A DNA stretch of 62,472 nucleotides from Saprospiraceae bacterium UBA3362. Lineage in GTDB: Bacteria; Bacteroidota; Bacteroidia; Chitinophagales; Saprospiraceae. The position numbers and the translations under genes were made by a program. The DNA lies in NCBI GenBank assembly GCA_002360455.1, contig DEQQ01000051.1, positions 1 through 62,472 on the forward strand, read 5' to 3'. Numbering within the stretch: position 1 is the stretch's first letter; each line of letters begins with the position of its first letter. The notes beneath the pieces were generated by a model, which worked only from the letters and a program-made list of their open reading frames with translations, had not been told where the DNA came from and did not search any database. Positions 43,847 through 53,375 of the stretch are shown piece after piece.

Positions 43847-45137
43847 TCAGGCTTGGCAACAAATGGCAGTGCTATTAGATCATGAAATGCCGGTGAAAAA
43901 AAACAACAGAAAAAGATTGATTCTTTTTACGATCGGCTCATTAGGAATTGTCTCTTGTTTGGCAACATTGATTTGGTTTTATTCCTCAGTTCAATCACAC
44001 AATCCTTCCAATAATTCCACTTATATAACTGCTCATCAAAGACTAAATGAGTCCATTCCAACTGTTCAAAATGAAATTCCTAAAGAAAGCTCTATCTCAG
44101 CGGCAAAACCGAGTCCACTAAAACAAGAGACCGAATCCAAAATCATTCCGAAAACAGAGCTAAAAAAACAAACTAAAAAAGACCTTTTCTCGAGTTCAAG
44201 TCCGGGCCATTACAATAAAAATACAAAATCTCAAAATCATATTACATCAACTAATTCAACTCCTACTACATTTTCAACAATAAATAAAGACCCTTATCCA
44301 AATCACCAAAAAGTTCTAGCGACACAAATCAGCCTTGAGTCCACGATTCTAGATTCAAATAATAATTTAAACCCATCTGAAGTCATTGCAATTGAACCCA
44401 TCAACTCTCTCTTTTCCTTATCCGAAAAAAGATTTGAAATTCCCATTTCTGATCCTTCCCTTTTACATAAAAGTGCACTACAAAAAATAAAGAACAAGAA
44501 ATTCAAGAATGAGCTGAATCTTGTACTTCAAAATTCAACCAATATTTCTAATTATACGAGTACATATTCTGCCGGAGTTGAATCCTCAATCAGACTTAAG
44601 CACTCCTGGAACTTTCATTATGGAGCCTTGATAAATCTGGATTTTGCAAATAGAATATATTTGAATTCTCTAACTCAAGATACTGTGCACAATGTGGATG
44701 ATCTGTTCGAAAAATCATCAAAATCAGTAGGAACCATGAGCAATACAGTATCATTCTCAAAAGTCGGTATCGGAGTTCAACTTCCGGTAGGCATTTCAAA
44801 ACGTTTCAACAAAAACATCCAACTGAATTATTCGATTATACCTCAATTCAACATATGCAATTTTGATAACCGAAAATTTATTTATCTTTTGATCAATACA
44901 CCAAAATCCATAGATCTCATCAAAAACAATACAATGGATTTCTTCCATGCTGTAAGCCTAGATTATTCGATATCGCAACGATGGAAATTGAACATAGGAA
45001 TCCAGTCTCAATTAAATTGGATTGGATATTTAAAAAATAATAAATTGGATTATTCTTCAACCGGATTCACCATAGAAGCACAAGATAGATTGCAATTGAA
45101 TCTGTTACTAAAACTGAAATATCGATTTAATCCCTAA
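43818..45137 (+). CDS. Transmembrane protein joining a cytoplasmic segment to an outer-membrane barrel
   Basis: 439 residues. Cytoplasmic N-terminus with DQAWQQMAVLLDHEMPVKK, a motif seen in proteins encoded beside ECF sigma factors in Bacteroidota; one transmembrane helix at residues about 33-57 (FTIGSLGIVSCLATLIWFY); a long periplasmic linker rich in Ser, Thr, Lys and Asn to about residue 230; then a C-terminal beta-barrel-like region (HSWNFHYGALINLDFANRIY, VGIGVQLPVGISKRFNKNI, DRLQLNLLLKLKYRFNP). If right, it spans both membranes. It overlaps the sigma gene by 29 bases and could be its anti-sigma partner. An ATG at 43806 would add four residues. Confidence 0.78.
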   Translation: MKASKTELRDQAWQQMAVLLDHEMPVKKNNRKRLILFTIGSLGIVSCLATLIWFYSSVQSHNPSNNSTYITAHQRLNESIPTVQNEIPKESSISAAKPSPLKQETESKIIPKTELKKQTKKDLFSSSSPGHYNKNTKSQNHITSTNSTPTTFSTINKDPYPNHQKVLATQISLESTILDSNNNLNPSEVIAIEPINSLFSLSEKRFEIPISDPSLLHKSALQKIKNKKFKNELNLVLQNSTNISNYTSTYSAGVESSIRLKHSWNFHYGALINLDFANRIYLNSLTQDTVHNVDDLFEKSSKSVGTMSNTVSFSKVGIGVQLPVGISKRFNKNIQLNYSIIPQFNICNFDNRKFIYLLINTPKSIDLIKNNTMDFFHAVSLDYSISQRWKLNIGIQSQLNWIGYLKNNKLDYSSTGFTIEAQDRLQLNLLLKLKYRFNP

Positions 45138-45149
45138 TATGAATTATTC

Positions 45150-47564
45150 TTAAAACGTAGTTAAACCTATGGCATGATGCATCACATCTTTCATGGACTC
45201 GACATATATAAACTGTAATCCTTCTACATATTCTTGAGGTATCTCCAAAACATGATCTTCATTGTCTTTGCAGAGAATGATTGTTTTAACGCCTGCTCTT
45301 TTGGCTGCCAATATTTTTTCTTTTATACCTCCAACAGGAAGCACTTTGCCCCTCAAAGTAATTTCTCCTGTCATGGCAAGATAGGGCTTCAATGGTTTGC
45401 GTTTGATGGCCGAAGCAAGTGCACTTAACATAGTAATACCTGCAGACGGACCATCTTTAGGAATTGCTCCCTCCGGAACATGAATATGAAAATCATGATT
45501 CTCAAAAAAGTCTGCTTCTATATCCAATTCCTCTGCTCTGGCTTTGATAAAACTCAGTGCAGTTGTCGCAGACTCCTTCATCACATCTCCCAAATTTCCT
45601 GTTAAAGTAAGTTTCCCTTTTCCTTTAGATATAGAGGTCTCAATGTATAAGATGTCTCCACCTACCTTTGTCCAGGCCAATCCTAAAGCTACTCCTGAAG
45701 GAAGATTTTCTTGATAAGTATCATTATTGTAACGCACCACACCAAGGATATCTTTAAGGTCTGTAGCTTGGATTTTTACCTTAGCATTTTTATTCAATGC
45801 AACAGACTTTGCAGCTCGCCTCATCAACGAGGCTATCTGTCTGTTCAAGGATCTCACTCCGGACTCTCGCGTATATTCAGTAATCACTTTTTCCAAAACA
45901 TCAGGATCCAAATTAAGCTGTTTTGATTTGAGTCCATGTTCCTCTAGTTGTTGCGGAATGAGATGTTTCTTTGCTATTTCTATTTTCTCTTCGGTAGAAT
46001 ATCCCTGGACTTCAATGATCTCCATTCTATCCAACAAAGCAGATTGAATAGTACTCAGAGAGTTTGCAGTAGCGATAAATAAGACATTGGAAAGATCATA
46101 TTCCAAGTCCAAATAATTGTCATGAAAAGTTGAGTTCTGTTCAGGATCCAAAACTTCCAACAATGCCGAGGATGGATCGCCTCTAAAATCTTTTCCTATC
46201 TTGTCTATTTCATCCAATATAAAAACCGGATTGGATGATTTGGCTTTTTTTATAGACTGAAGAATGCGTCCCGGCATAGCTCCGATATAAGTTTTTCTAT
46301 GACCTCGAATCTCAGACTCATCATGCAGTCCCCCAAGTGACATTCTTATAAACTGTCTTCCCAATGCAGTTGCAATAGACTTACCCAATGAGGTCTTCCC
46401 CACTCCCGGCGGACCGACCAAGCAGAGGATAGGTGCTTTCATATTTCCCTTCAACTTGAGAACGGCAAGATGCTCAAGAATTCTTTCTTTTACTTTTTCC
46501 AAACCATGATGGTCGTGATCCAAAACTTGTTTTGCCTTATCAAGATTGTAATTGTCTTTGCTGTAATGATTCCACGGTAACTCAACCATCAGTTCAAGAT
46601 AATTGAGTTGGACAGAATATTCTGCCACCTGAGGATTCATTCGTTGCAATTTTTGCAATTCTTTACTGAAATGTTCAGCAACCTTTTTGTTCCACTTTTT
46701 CTTTTCTGCTTTCTTAAGCAATTCTTCCACCTCCTGCTCTTGAGGGTCCTGCCCTAATTCTTCCTGAATGGTTTTAAGCTGTTGGTTAAGAAAATAATCG
46801 CGCTGCTGTTTTTCAAGATCAACTCTTACTTTGTTTTCAATCTGATCCTTTACTTCCAACAAATTTAATTCTTCATTAAGATGAATTAATATTTGTTCAG
46901 ATTTTACTGCCAGTTCATCCATCTCCAATAACTTTTGCTTTTGGTCTATGGGCAGATTCAAATTACTGGAAATAAAATTTAATAAGAAACGATCATTGTT
47001 GATATTTCGCAATAAAAAATGAGCTTCATTAGGAATTTGTGGCGAAAGTTCAATTATTTTTTTTGACTTCTCTTGCACAGATTTTATTTTGGCCTCGTAT
47101 TCTACTTTATTTTCTGCTTGGATATAATCTCTTAGCTGAACTTTGCACTCAAGATAGGGTTCCTCACGAACAACTTCAGTTATTGCAAATCTTTTTCTTC
47201 CTTGGAGGATAACCGTTTGGCTGCCATCCGGCATTCTTAAAAGTTTTACGATTCGCGCAATAGTTCCTGTGGTGTGCAGTGCATTAAAATTCGGATCTTC
47301 AGTCTTACTGTCTTTTTGCGTTAGTACTGCAATAAATTTATTATGATCATGTGCTTTTGCAACCGCCTTCATCGACTTATCTCTGCCCACGGTGATGGGC
47401 AAAATTACTCCGGGAAAGAGCACTGTATTTTTGAGTGGCATCACAGGAAGCTGCTCTCCAAACTCTTCATCTTGCTGTAGTTCTTCATCTTCTGAAACAG
47501 CAACAAAAGGCAACATCTCCGGGTCTTCGGCAAAATCAGAGATCAACTTATGTTCAAAATTCAT
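45150..47564 (-). CDS. lon: ATP-dependent protease Lon
   Basis: 804 residues, normal for bacterial Lon. Cytoplasmic quality-control protease. The N-terminal LON domain (LPVMPLKNTVLFPGVILPIT) is followed by a coiled-coil and AAA+ module with Walker A GPPGVGKTSLGKS (residues about 378-390) and Walker B VFILDEIDKIG, and the protease domain with the catalytic Ser near 705 in PKDGPSAGITM and Lys near 748 in LPVGGIKEKILAAKRAG. Convergent with the TM-plus-barrel gene across 12 bases. No HrcA (CIRCE) or heat-shock promoter was recognised upstream. Confidence 0.97.
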   Translation of the reverse strand: MNFEHKLISDFAEDPEMLPFVAVSEDEELQQDEEFGEQLPVMPLKNTVLFPGVILPITVGRDKSMKAVAKAHDHNKFIAVLTQKDSKTEDPNFNALHTTGTIARIVKLLRMPDGSQTVILQGRKRFAITEVVREEPYLECKVQLRDYIQAENKVEYEAKIKSVQEKSKKIIELSPQIPNEAHFLLRNINNDRFLLNFISSNLNLPIDQKQKLLEMDELAVKSEQILIHLNEELNLLEVKDQIENKVRVDLEKQQRDYFLNQQLKTIQEELGQDPQEQEVEELLKKAEKKKWNKKVAEHFSKELQKLQRMNPQVAEYSVQLNYLELMVELPWNHYSKDNYNLDKAKQVLDHDHHGLEKVKERILEHLAVLKLKGNMKAPILCLVGPPGVGKTSLGKSIATALGRQFIRMSLGGLHDESEIRGHRKTYIGAMPGRILQSIKKAKSSNPVFILDEIDKIGKDFRGDPSSALLEVLDPEQNSTFHDNYLDLEYDLSNVLFIATANSLSTIQSALLDRMEIIEVQGYSTEEKIEIAKKHLIPQQLEEHGLKSKQLNLDPDVLEKVITEYTRESGVRSLNRQIASLMRRAAKSVALNKNAKVKIQATDLKDILGVVRYNNDTYQENLPSGVALGLAWTKVGGDILYIETSISKGKGKLTLTGNLGDVMKESATTALSFIKARAEELDIEADFFENHDFHIHVPEGAIPKDGPSAGITMLSALASAIKRKPLKPYLAMTGEITLRGKVLPVGGIKEKILAAKRAGVKTIILCKDNEDHVLEIPQEYVEGLQFIYVESMKDVMHHAIGLTTF

Positions 47565-47699
47565 GAAAATTGGCTTATTTATAGAATATAAAAATTGTAC
47601 TGACTATTGCATCAATAGCCATGCCATGCCTGTTATTGGCGTTTTTAGCTGACAACTTGGCTAAAACTTGGTCAAAATGTCCATTTAAGCTTAATTTGG

Positions 47700-47794
47700 C
47701 TGTGACCCTGTCGGGTCGCTCCCTTTCGGACTCGCTGCCGCTCGGTGTTCATTTGCTTCGCAAACAAACACTAAATCCTCCAGGCAGCTCACAG
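47700..47794. repeat. Structured intergenic element, copy 2
   Basis: Same ordered blocks as copy 1 (34704-34798). Predicted pairings: closing stem CTGTGA (47700-47705) with TCACAG (47789-47794); hairpin GACCC/GGGTC (47704-47708 with 47713-47717, sharing two bases with the closing stem); hairpin TTTGC/GCAAA (47752-47756 with 47760-47764). Stem sequences differ from copy 1 while pairing is retained. Located between the divergent lon and T9SS genes. Confidence 0.72.
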
Positions 47795-47933
47795 AAAGTA
47801 TGAGGACTATAAAATATAGATTAATCATTGCCGTAAAACTATCTTAAATAATCCAAGTTTTGCCGTTCAGAACATTAGAACATTCGTTCAGAACTTTTCA
47901 ATATCATTTATAATGAATGATCCACCTCTAATT

Positions 47934-47941
47934 TAACTTTG
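47934..47941 (+). promoter_or_regulatory. Candidate -7 promoter element of the T9SS protein gene
   Basis: TAACTTTG, identical to the rpsT -7 box, 29 bases before the ATG at 47971. No convincing -33 TTTG is seen at normal spacing. Confidence 0.45.
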
Positions 47942-47970
47942 AATCATCATTTATTAATTATTATAAAATT

Positions 47971-48450
47971 ATGAAAAAAGTACTGCTTTTTCTGTATTTA
48001 TTTTCTTTGTGGAAGATAAATGCACAATCAATAAATCAACAGGTCATTTCAAGTGGAGGTGGATCAGGCTCGAACTTGAATGCCCTAATTGATTGGACTA
48101 TTGGTGAACCTGTAATTAATTCCTTAAGTAACAATATGAATCAATTAACACAAGGGTTTCATCAAACTATGTTAACCGTTACTGCTGTCCAAGAACCCAA
48201 TGATTTTGTAAATGCTATTGTTTTTCCAAATCCTACCTCTGGCAATATTCAAATAATTCTAAATAAAAATTTGTTTGATGTTTCCATCCAATTAATGGAT
48301 TTGCAAGGCAAAGTAATTTTACAAAAAAACATGAAAGCCCAAAGTGAAATCCTAAAGCTTGAAGATCTTGCTACAGGCACATATATTTTATCTGTTATCG
48401 CAAAAGACAATCATCTAATCAAACAATTTAAAATCAATAAAACCAACTAA
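47971..48450 (+). CDS. Short secreted protein with T9SS type A sorting domain
   Basis: 159 residues. Signal peptide (VLLFLYLFSLWKINAQ), a short region (INQQVISSGGGSGSNLN and IDWTIGEPVINSLSNN) of a kind frequent in Bacteroidota secreted proteins, then a T9SS type A C-terminal domain: NAIVFPNPTSGNIQIILN, VSIQLMDLQGKVI, LEDLATGTYILSV and a final KQFKINKTN. The protein therefore crosses the outer membrane by the type 9 system. The pre-sorting part is only about 65 residues, so it may be an accessory or structural cargo. It ends 2 bases before the large fibre-like protein gene. Confidence 0.87.
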   Translation: MKKVLLFLYLFSLWKINAQSINQQVISSGGGSGSNLNALIDWTIGEPVINSLSNNMNQLTQGFHQTMLTVTAVQEPNDFVNAIVFPNPTSGNIQIILNKNLFDVSIQLMDLQGKVILQKNMKAQSEILKLEDLATGTYILSVIAKDNHLIKQFKINKTN

Positions 48451-48452
48451 AA

Positions 48453-50642
48453 ATGAAAATTAATTTTATTATTTTTTTCCTGTTGTGTGTGAGTTCATTG
48501 CAATTATTGGCTCAAGCTCCCAAGGCCTTCAAGTACCAGGCCGTAGTGAGAAATACTGCCGGCAATGTAATATCAAACCAAAATGTAAACCTTCGCATTG
48601 ATTTGACTCAGAATGGAAGTTTGGTGTATAAAGAAATGCATGCTGCCACTACAAACTCATTTGGATTGGTAAACTTAGAAATTGGTCGTGGTCAAACCAT
48701 GGCCGGCACATTTGCCAATATTGATTGGAGCAAGGCAACATCTATAGAAATATTTTTGGATCCTACAGGAGGTACAAACCATCAAAGTATGGGCAGGTCT
48801 GAATTATTGAGTGTTCCTTATGCATTGTATGCAGCCACCGGCGGTGGCGGACAGGATGCTGATGCTGACCCTAATAATGAAATCCAAACCATCTCTAAAA
48901 ACGGTTCTGATATTACTCTTAGCAGAAATGGTGGAACTGTTTCTGTAAATGATGCTGATGCTGACGTTACTAATGAAATCCAAACCATCTCCAAAAACGG
49001 TTCTGATATTACTCTTAGCAGAAATGGTGGAACTGTTTCTGTAAATGATGCTGATGCTGATGTTACCAATGAAATCCAAACTATTTCATTAAATGGAACA
49101 ACTCTAAGCCTTTCAAAAAATGGGGGTAGCGTAAATCTACCTTCCGGAGGACAAAATCCTTGGCAAGATGGTGGAAATGGTATTATAAGATATGGTAATC
49201 TTGCAGAAGGCACGGTAAACGTGTATAATAAAGGAACTGTGGAATTTTGGGGAAAAGATGCACAAGGCAAAGTATTTATTGGCCCGTCTACCTTAAATCC
49301 TAATGATGCCTTTACTGCAGGGGCGGTAGCAACTTTAGGCTTAAATGGAAAAATAAATACCTATTTAGGTGCCCAAGAACCTTTTGGAGGTCGATCTTTA
49401 AAAAACAATAATGTGGGACAACTAAAAATTTTCAACGGTCTTTCTAAAGCGGGCACAGAAATATACACAGCTCAAGACAATAGATCCTTTTTAGTAATGA
49501 AGGGACCAGCTGATTCAATATATATAGAGCTTGGTGCCGGTTTTATAAACCCCAATTCAACAAATGCAGGTTTTATCTCTACATTTGGCAGAAACGATAA
49601 AAGAAATACTTATATAGGTCCAAGACAAATTATTCCAAATGGTACACTTACCACTACAAATGAACAAGCTGGAGAGCTATCTGTAGCTGGTCCTACCGGT
49701 AAATTTGTTGCTCGAATGTCCTCTACTGACCTTGGCAATGGATTTTTCCAACTCTTCAATAATGTTGATTCAAATGCTATTGAAATAGCTGTTGGCGGCT
49801 CAGGAGGAGGACTTCTTTCAACCCGAAAGAATAATACTGTCACATCATTTATTGGCTCAAGAGGAGTAAGCGAACCTTTTTCAGGATATATATATGCAAA
49901 TACGAAAGGTGCAAATGGATCCGTAGCTGAACTTTATGGAGCAGAAGGAAAAGGTGGTCAAATTTGGTTGGCAGACCAAAAACGCCTAGGAAAAGTATTT
50001 ATAGGTAGTGCAGTAACTACCCCTGGAGGAGATGGCATGGGTGAAATATTTATCGCTGGTCAAAATGGAAACGGAAATGTTTATTTAGGCCATGATGCAG
50101 GTTCGGGAAGACCCAACAATGGACAAATTCAAGTTTTAAACCCCCAAGGTCAAAACAAGGCCGGATTGTTTATAGATGCGAATGGGAAAGGTGTGATTTA
50201 TGCTGAAATTAAAAATTTTAGAATGGATGATCCTGTTGACAATTCCAAAGAAATATGGTATAGTAGTTTAGAAGGACCTGAAGCAGCAGCTTATGAAAGA
50301 GGAACAATAGAATTAAAAAATGGAAGAGCAGTAGTAGTCTTTTCAGACCACTTCCAGAAAGTGATCAATGCCGGCCAATTCACAGTGATTTTGACCCCTC
50401 TTTCAGGAGACAGCAAAGGGTTGGCTGCAATCAATAAAACTAAAACCGGATTTGAAGTTGTCGAATTGTTCCAAGGCGCCGGCAATTACAGTTTTGACTG
50501 GGAAGTAAAAGCAATAAGAAAAGGATTTGAGAATTTTAAAGTAAGTCGTTTCAAAAACAGCAATGATGTACCAAGCTCTGTAGCTATTCCAAATGAAAGT
50601 TTTCATCATAATAATTCAGAGGAAAATAAATTATTAGATTAA
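48453..50642 (+). CDS. Large repeat-containing, tail-fibre-like secreted protein
   Basis: 729 residues. Signal peptide (IIFFLLCVSSLQLLAQAP), then a Bacteroidota N-terminal module (FKYQAVVRNTAGNVISNQNV; WSKATSIEIFLDPTGGTNHQ; LLSVPYALYA), then 32-residue repeats EIQTISKNGSDITLSRNGG (residues about 135-230). The middle has collagen-free glycine-rich, beta-helix-like strings (KVFIGPS, NVYLGHDAGSG, TYIGPRQI). The end contains EIWYSSLEGPEAAAYERGTI and a beta-rich close resembling the region next to the chaperone domain of phage tail fibres; the Peptidase S74 domain itself is not evident. No T9SS sorting domain was found. Probably a trimeric extracellular fibre; function unknown. Confidence 0.78.
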   Translation: MKINFIIFFLLCVSSLQLLAQAPKAFKYQAVVRNTAGNVISNQNVNLRIDLTQNGSLVYKEMHAATTNSFGLVNLEIGRGQTMAGTFANIDWSKATSIEIFLDPTGGTNHQSMGRSELLSVPYALYAATGGGGQDADADPNNEIQTISKNGSDITLSRNGGTVSVNDADADVTNEIQTISKNGSDITLSRNGGTVSVNDADADVTNEIQTISLNGTTLSLSKNGGSVNLPSGGQNPWQDGGNGIIRYGNLAEGTVNVYNKGTVEFWGKDAQGKVFIGPSTLNPNDAFTAGAVATLGLNGKINTYLGAQEPFGGRSLKNNNVGQLKIFNGLSKAGTEIYTAQDNRSFLVMKGPADSIYIELGAGFINPNSTNAGFISTFGRNDKRNTYIGPRQIIPNGTLTTTNEQAGELSVAGPTGKFVARMSSTDLGNGFFQLFNNVDSNAIEIAVGGSGGGLLSTRKNNTVTSFIGSRGVSEPFSGYIYANTKGANGSVAELYGAEGKGGQIWLADQKRLGKVFIGSAVTTPGGDGMGEIFIAGQNGNGNVYLGHDAGSGRPNNGQIQVLNPQGQNKAGLFIDANGKGVIYAEIKNFRMDDPVDNSKEIWYSSLEGPEAAAYERGTIELKNGRAVVVFSDHFQKVINAGQFTVILTPLSGDSKGLAAINKTKTGFEVVELFQGAGNYSFDWEVKAIRKGFENFKVSRFKNSNDVPSSVAIPNESFHHNNSEENKLLD
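48855..49142 (+). repeat. 96-bp tandem repeat inside the fibre-like gene
   Basis: Three units start at 48855, 48951 and 49047, each beginning GATGCTGATGCTGA and encoding 32 residues. Units 1 and 2 are nearly identical at the DNA level; unit 3 diverges after about 40 bases. This indicates a recent duplication and possible copy-number change. Confidence 0.9.
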
Positions 50643-50761
50643 TCTCAATTTCTTATTTTCCATCAAGGCATTATGGATTCTTACATTTAAAAACTGATTA
50701 ATAAGACAGAAATATACTCAAAATTTATTACTCAGTTTTACTTTTATTCATAATTAATTTA

Positions 50762-50808
50762 AAATAGCAAAAGTTCTGCGGCTTACCGTAGAACTTTTGT
50801 TATTTTAA
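50762..50808. terminator. Intrinsic terminator after the fibre-like gene
   Basis: AGCAAAAGTTCTGCGG pairs with CCGTAGAACTTTTGTT (one G-T and one A-C mismatch) around a short loop, followed by TATTTT. It is 120 bases after the stop codon; the rest of the 445-base gap to 51088 shows nothing recognisable. Confidence 0.7.
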
Positions 50809-51087
50809 AAAGTAAATCATGAAAATTGTAAGGTTATTATTATAAATTAAAGAAAAAAAAATCTACTCAAGACCTTTAGTAAAGCGTAAGTTTTTTAGTG
50901 GACATACCTTGTAAATAATAAGAGTCATTCACTATCATATTATTGCTTTCGAAATTTTGAATCCCTATTTATTTCCTCTTCAGCCAAAACGCATTTTTAT
51001 GACAATGAACCATTATTGCTCAACGAAGACAAGCTAAAGTAATCATCTCTTAAATTGCAATCCAAACTTTCAGTATTGCACATTTTC

Positions 51088-53031
51088 TTAATTCATCTTT
51101 CCAATTTTTTTACTCTGCAATTCTCTGTTCTCAGAATCAAAAACAGAAACAAAATAAACTCCCGTTGAGTAATTGCCTAAATCAAGTCGAATTGTTGTCT
51201 CTGTAGGCTGCAATTGCAACATCAACGAACCTGTGGAATTGTACACTGCAATTCTGCAACCTTCATTCAACCGGTCTAAAGTCAATACATAGTTCTTGTG
51301 ATTATAATAAATTTGAATTGAGCTATTTTTATCCGTAGTAGAAGGTTTTTCAACAGTAGAAGATATCACTTTTTCTCCTCTAAAATCTATTTCAGCAATC
51401 GAAGTTCTATCATCATCCAGATAAGAATTCAAGGCTAAAAACTTGACATATCTAGCTTTTTTTGGATTAATCAATTGATACTGCTTGTATTCTGTTTGAA
51501 AAAACTGTTCCGAGGCAACCGGAAGTCCCCAAGAGCTGGTATCCACTGTCAAATAGAGTTCATAATCTCTAATTCTACCTTCCCAAGGAGGTGAAAAATT
51601 ATCATTTGCTGTATAATAAAATTCAGAAATCTCGAACTCTTCTCCGAGATCAATAATCAATTGATGTGGTCGAGGTCGTTTACTTCCGTAAGGCACATGG
51701 TAATAACTTGACAGATCATTGTCAAAGGCTTTTTGGGCTTCATAACCTCCCTGTGAGGGTGTGGCCGAAATTAGTTTCCATTTTGATTTCACAATCTCTT
51801 CATAATGTTCGGCATGCTTGTCAGAAATAGTAACTGTAAATCGAACATGATTGGAATCGACAATAACAATATCTTTAATCTCTAATCCTGAATTTTCTCC
51901 AGCCCACCATTGAGCACTGGGTGTTGTCTTATCACTAAACACATCCCCCGGAAGAAAAATGTCTCCCGAATTAATCTTAGGCTCCGGTCCTCCATTTTCC
52001 AGTTCACGCAGGCCATCCTTCTGCACTACAGAATGCTTGTAATGTTCATACCTTGTTCCTTGTTCTAAGGTATTATGTGTATTTACTTTCAAATCTGTGT
52101 GCCACACAAGCAAGCCGATTGGCACAGGAAACAATGAATTTCCAGGATTGGTTTTTTTCCTTACCTCCAAGCTAAAAAATTCATTTGGGTCGTGAATATT
52201 TTTTACGACCACAATTGTATCACCGTCTGCAGGAAGTGTATAGGTATGTGTTCCTGCTTGAGGCTCTTTTATAAATCCCCAACGATGTTGATACACAAAA
52301 GGAGCACCAATAGGCTCCACATCAGGACCCTGGGCAGACATTAGAGAATACTTTGCTGTTCCGCCGGAACTTGCATCATAATCGTATGTATCCGGCAAAT
52401 TGAATAGGGAGTGACCTGATTCATGAAATAGAACAAATAAGTTTATTGTAGGATGCCATGGAGCTTGCAAAATTGATCCCTGTATGGTTCCAACTGTTTC
52501 GCCATTAGATAGAGTCCAACTTGGAAAATGAGCTGCGCCCAAACCTGCAGGTCCAAAAACACTGCTGAGTATAATTACAGATTTAATCGCCCCTTGGAAT
52601 CTGTCGGGATATTGAAGATCAAAAGGATCTGACGAACTCCACTTACTCAATTTACTCCAATCATAGTTTGGATTGTTTGCGATGACCCATTCCAATGCGT
52701 CCTTCCACAAATTGATCCCTTCCCACCATTGAAGATTCTTATAATAGCTTGAAGGTTGTGGAGCAGTATAATAAAATACATCATGCTGAACATCATAATT
52801 CCTCCTTGTTTCTTGTAACCAATATTTCCTGAAAGATCGATTGATCAGTGGACTTTTATATTCCGTATAGTTCAGTATACTGTCCACAAAAAGAGTACTT
52901 ACCTTCCTTGGAGCATCCGGATAGTCTATAAAAATGCAAATCCCTTTTACAGGAATTCTTTTATCCGTTTGTGCCGGACTATTTTGACTAAAAAATGCAA
53001 TCAAGAAAACAAATCCAATCCATTGTTTCAT
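51088..53031 (-). CDS. M6-type metalloprotease with discoidin-like domain and T9SS sorting domain
   Basis: 647 residues. Signal peptide (WIGFVFLIAFFSQNSPAQ), then a zinc peptidase domain with HESGH (His203, Glu204, His207) in LFVLFHESGHSLFNLPDTYD, the HExxHxLxxxxD type of the immune-inhibitor-A-like M6 family. Residues about 440-550 resemble an F5/8 type C (discoidin) domain (KWKLISATPSQGGYEAQKAF; DNDLSSYYHVPYG; RIRDYELYLTVD). The last 70 residues form a T9SS type A domain ending YSTGVYFVSVFDSENRELQS. Secreted or surface-bound protease. Minus-strand CAAAGTTA at 53167-53174 (TAACTTTG) may be its distant promoter. Confidence 0.88.
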   Translation of the reverse strand: MKQWIGFVFLIAFFSQNSPAQTDKRIPVKGICIFIDYPDAPRKVSTLFVDSILNYTEYKSPLINRSFRKYWLQETRRNYDVQHDVFYYTAPQPSSYYKNLQWWEGINLWKDALEWVIANNPNYDWSKLSKWSSSDPFDLQYPDRFQGAIKSVIILSSVFGPAGLGAAHFPSWTLSNGETVGTIQGSILQAPWHPTINLFVLFHESGHSLFNLPDTYDYDASSGGTAKYSLMSAQGPDVEPIGAPFVYQHRWGFIKEPQAGTHTYTLPADGDTIVVVKNIHDPNEFFSLEVRKKTNPGNSLFPVPIGLLVWHTDLKVNTHNTLEQGTRYEHYKHSVVQKDGLRELENGGPEPKINSGDIFLPGDVFSDKTTPSAQWWAGENSGLEIKDIVIVDSNHVRFTVTISDKHAEHYEEIVKSKWKLISATPSQGGYEAQKAFDNDLSSYYHVPYGSKRPRPHQLIIDLGEEFEISEFYYTANDNFSPPWEGRIRDYELYLTVDTSSWGLPVASEQFFQTEYKQYQLINPKKARYVKFLALNSYLDDDRTSIAEIDFRGEKVISSTVEKPSTTDKNSSIQIYYNHKNYVLTLDRLNEGCRIAVYNSTGSLMLQLQPTETTIRLDLGNYSTGVYFVSVFDSENRELQSKKIGKMN

Positions 53032-53375
53032 AAAAAAATAATTTTTATTGATTAACGCTTAAAAAAAAGATGATCATTTTTAGTATTTAAAGCCAAATCG
53101 TTTTTACAAGTCATTCATTTTCAGAACTGCTTCTATTCTTATTTAATATTGCTTAAATACCCAAAACAAAGTTAAGAAGGAATCTCTATCTTTCCATCGT
53201 TATAGTAAAAGTTCTACATTTTTATAAAGGTCTTTCATCCCTATTTGAGCTGCCATCCAAGTAATGAATTACACGTCCAAGCTCAATACATTCTCGAATC
53301 TTTTAAACTCAAAAAAATTCTATTTTATTTTTTGGCTTGAGATTTGCTGAATGAGACAGGACTAGTCTAGTATTC

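Larger units (their letters stand above)
47565..47970. other. Intergenic region with structured element and promoter
   Basis: A 406-base gap between divergent genes. It holds copy 2 of the structured repeat (47700-47794) and an AT-rich promoter region just before 47971. No open frame with protein-like composition was found. Confidence 0.6.

Noticed and set aside
41299..45137. A FecI-FecR-TonB receptor type iron-signalling operon
   Set aside because: There is no SusC/TonB plug motif and the membrane partner lacks a FecR domain; the barrel regions are small.
48855..49142. Regularly spaced near-identical repeats that could suggest a CRISPR array
   Set aside because: The units are adjacent without spacers, have a period of 96 bases, and lie in frame inside a coding region; no cas genes are near.
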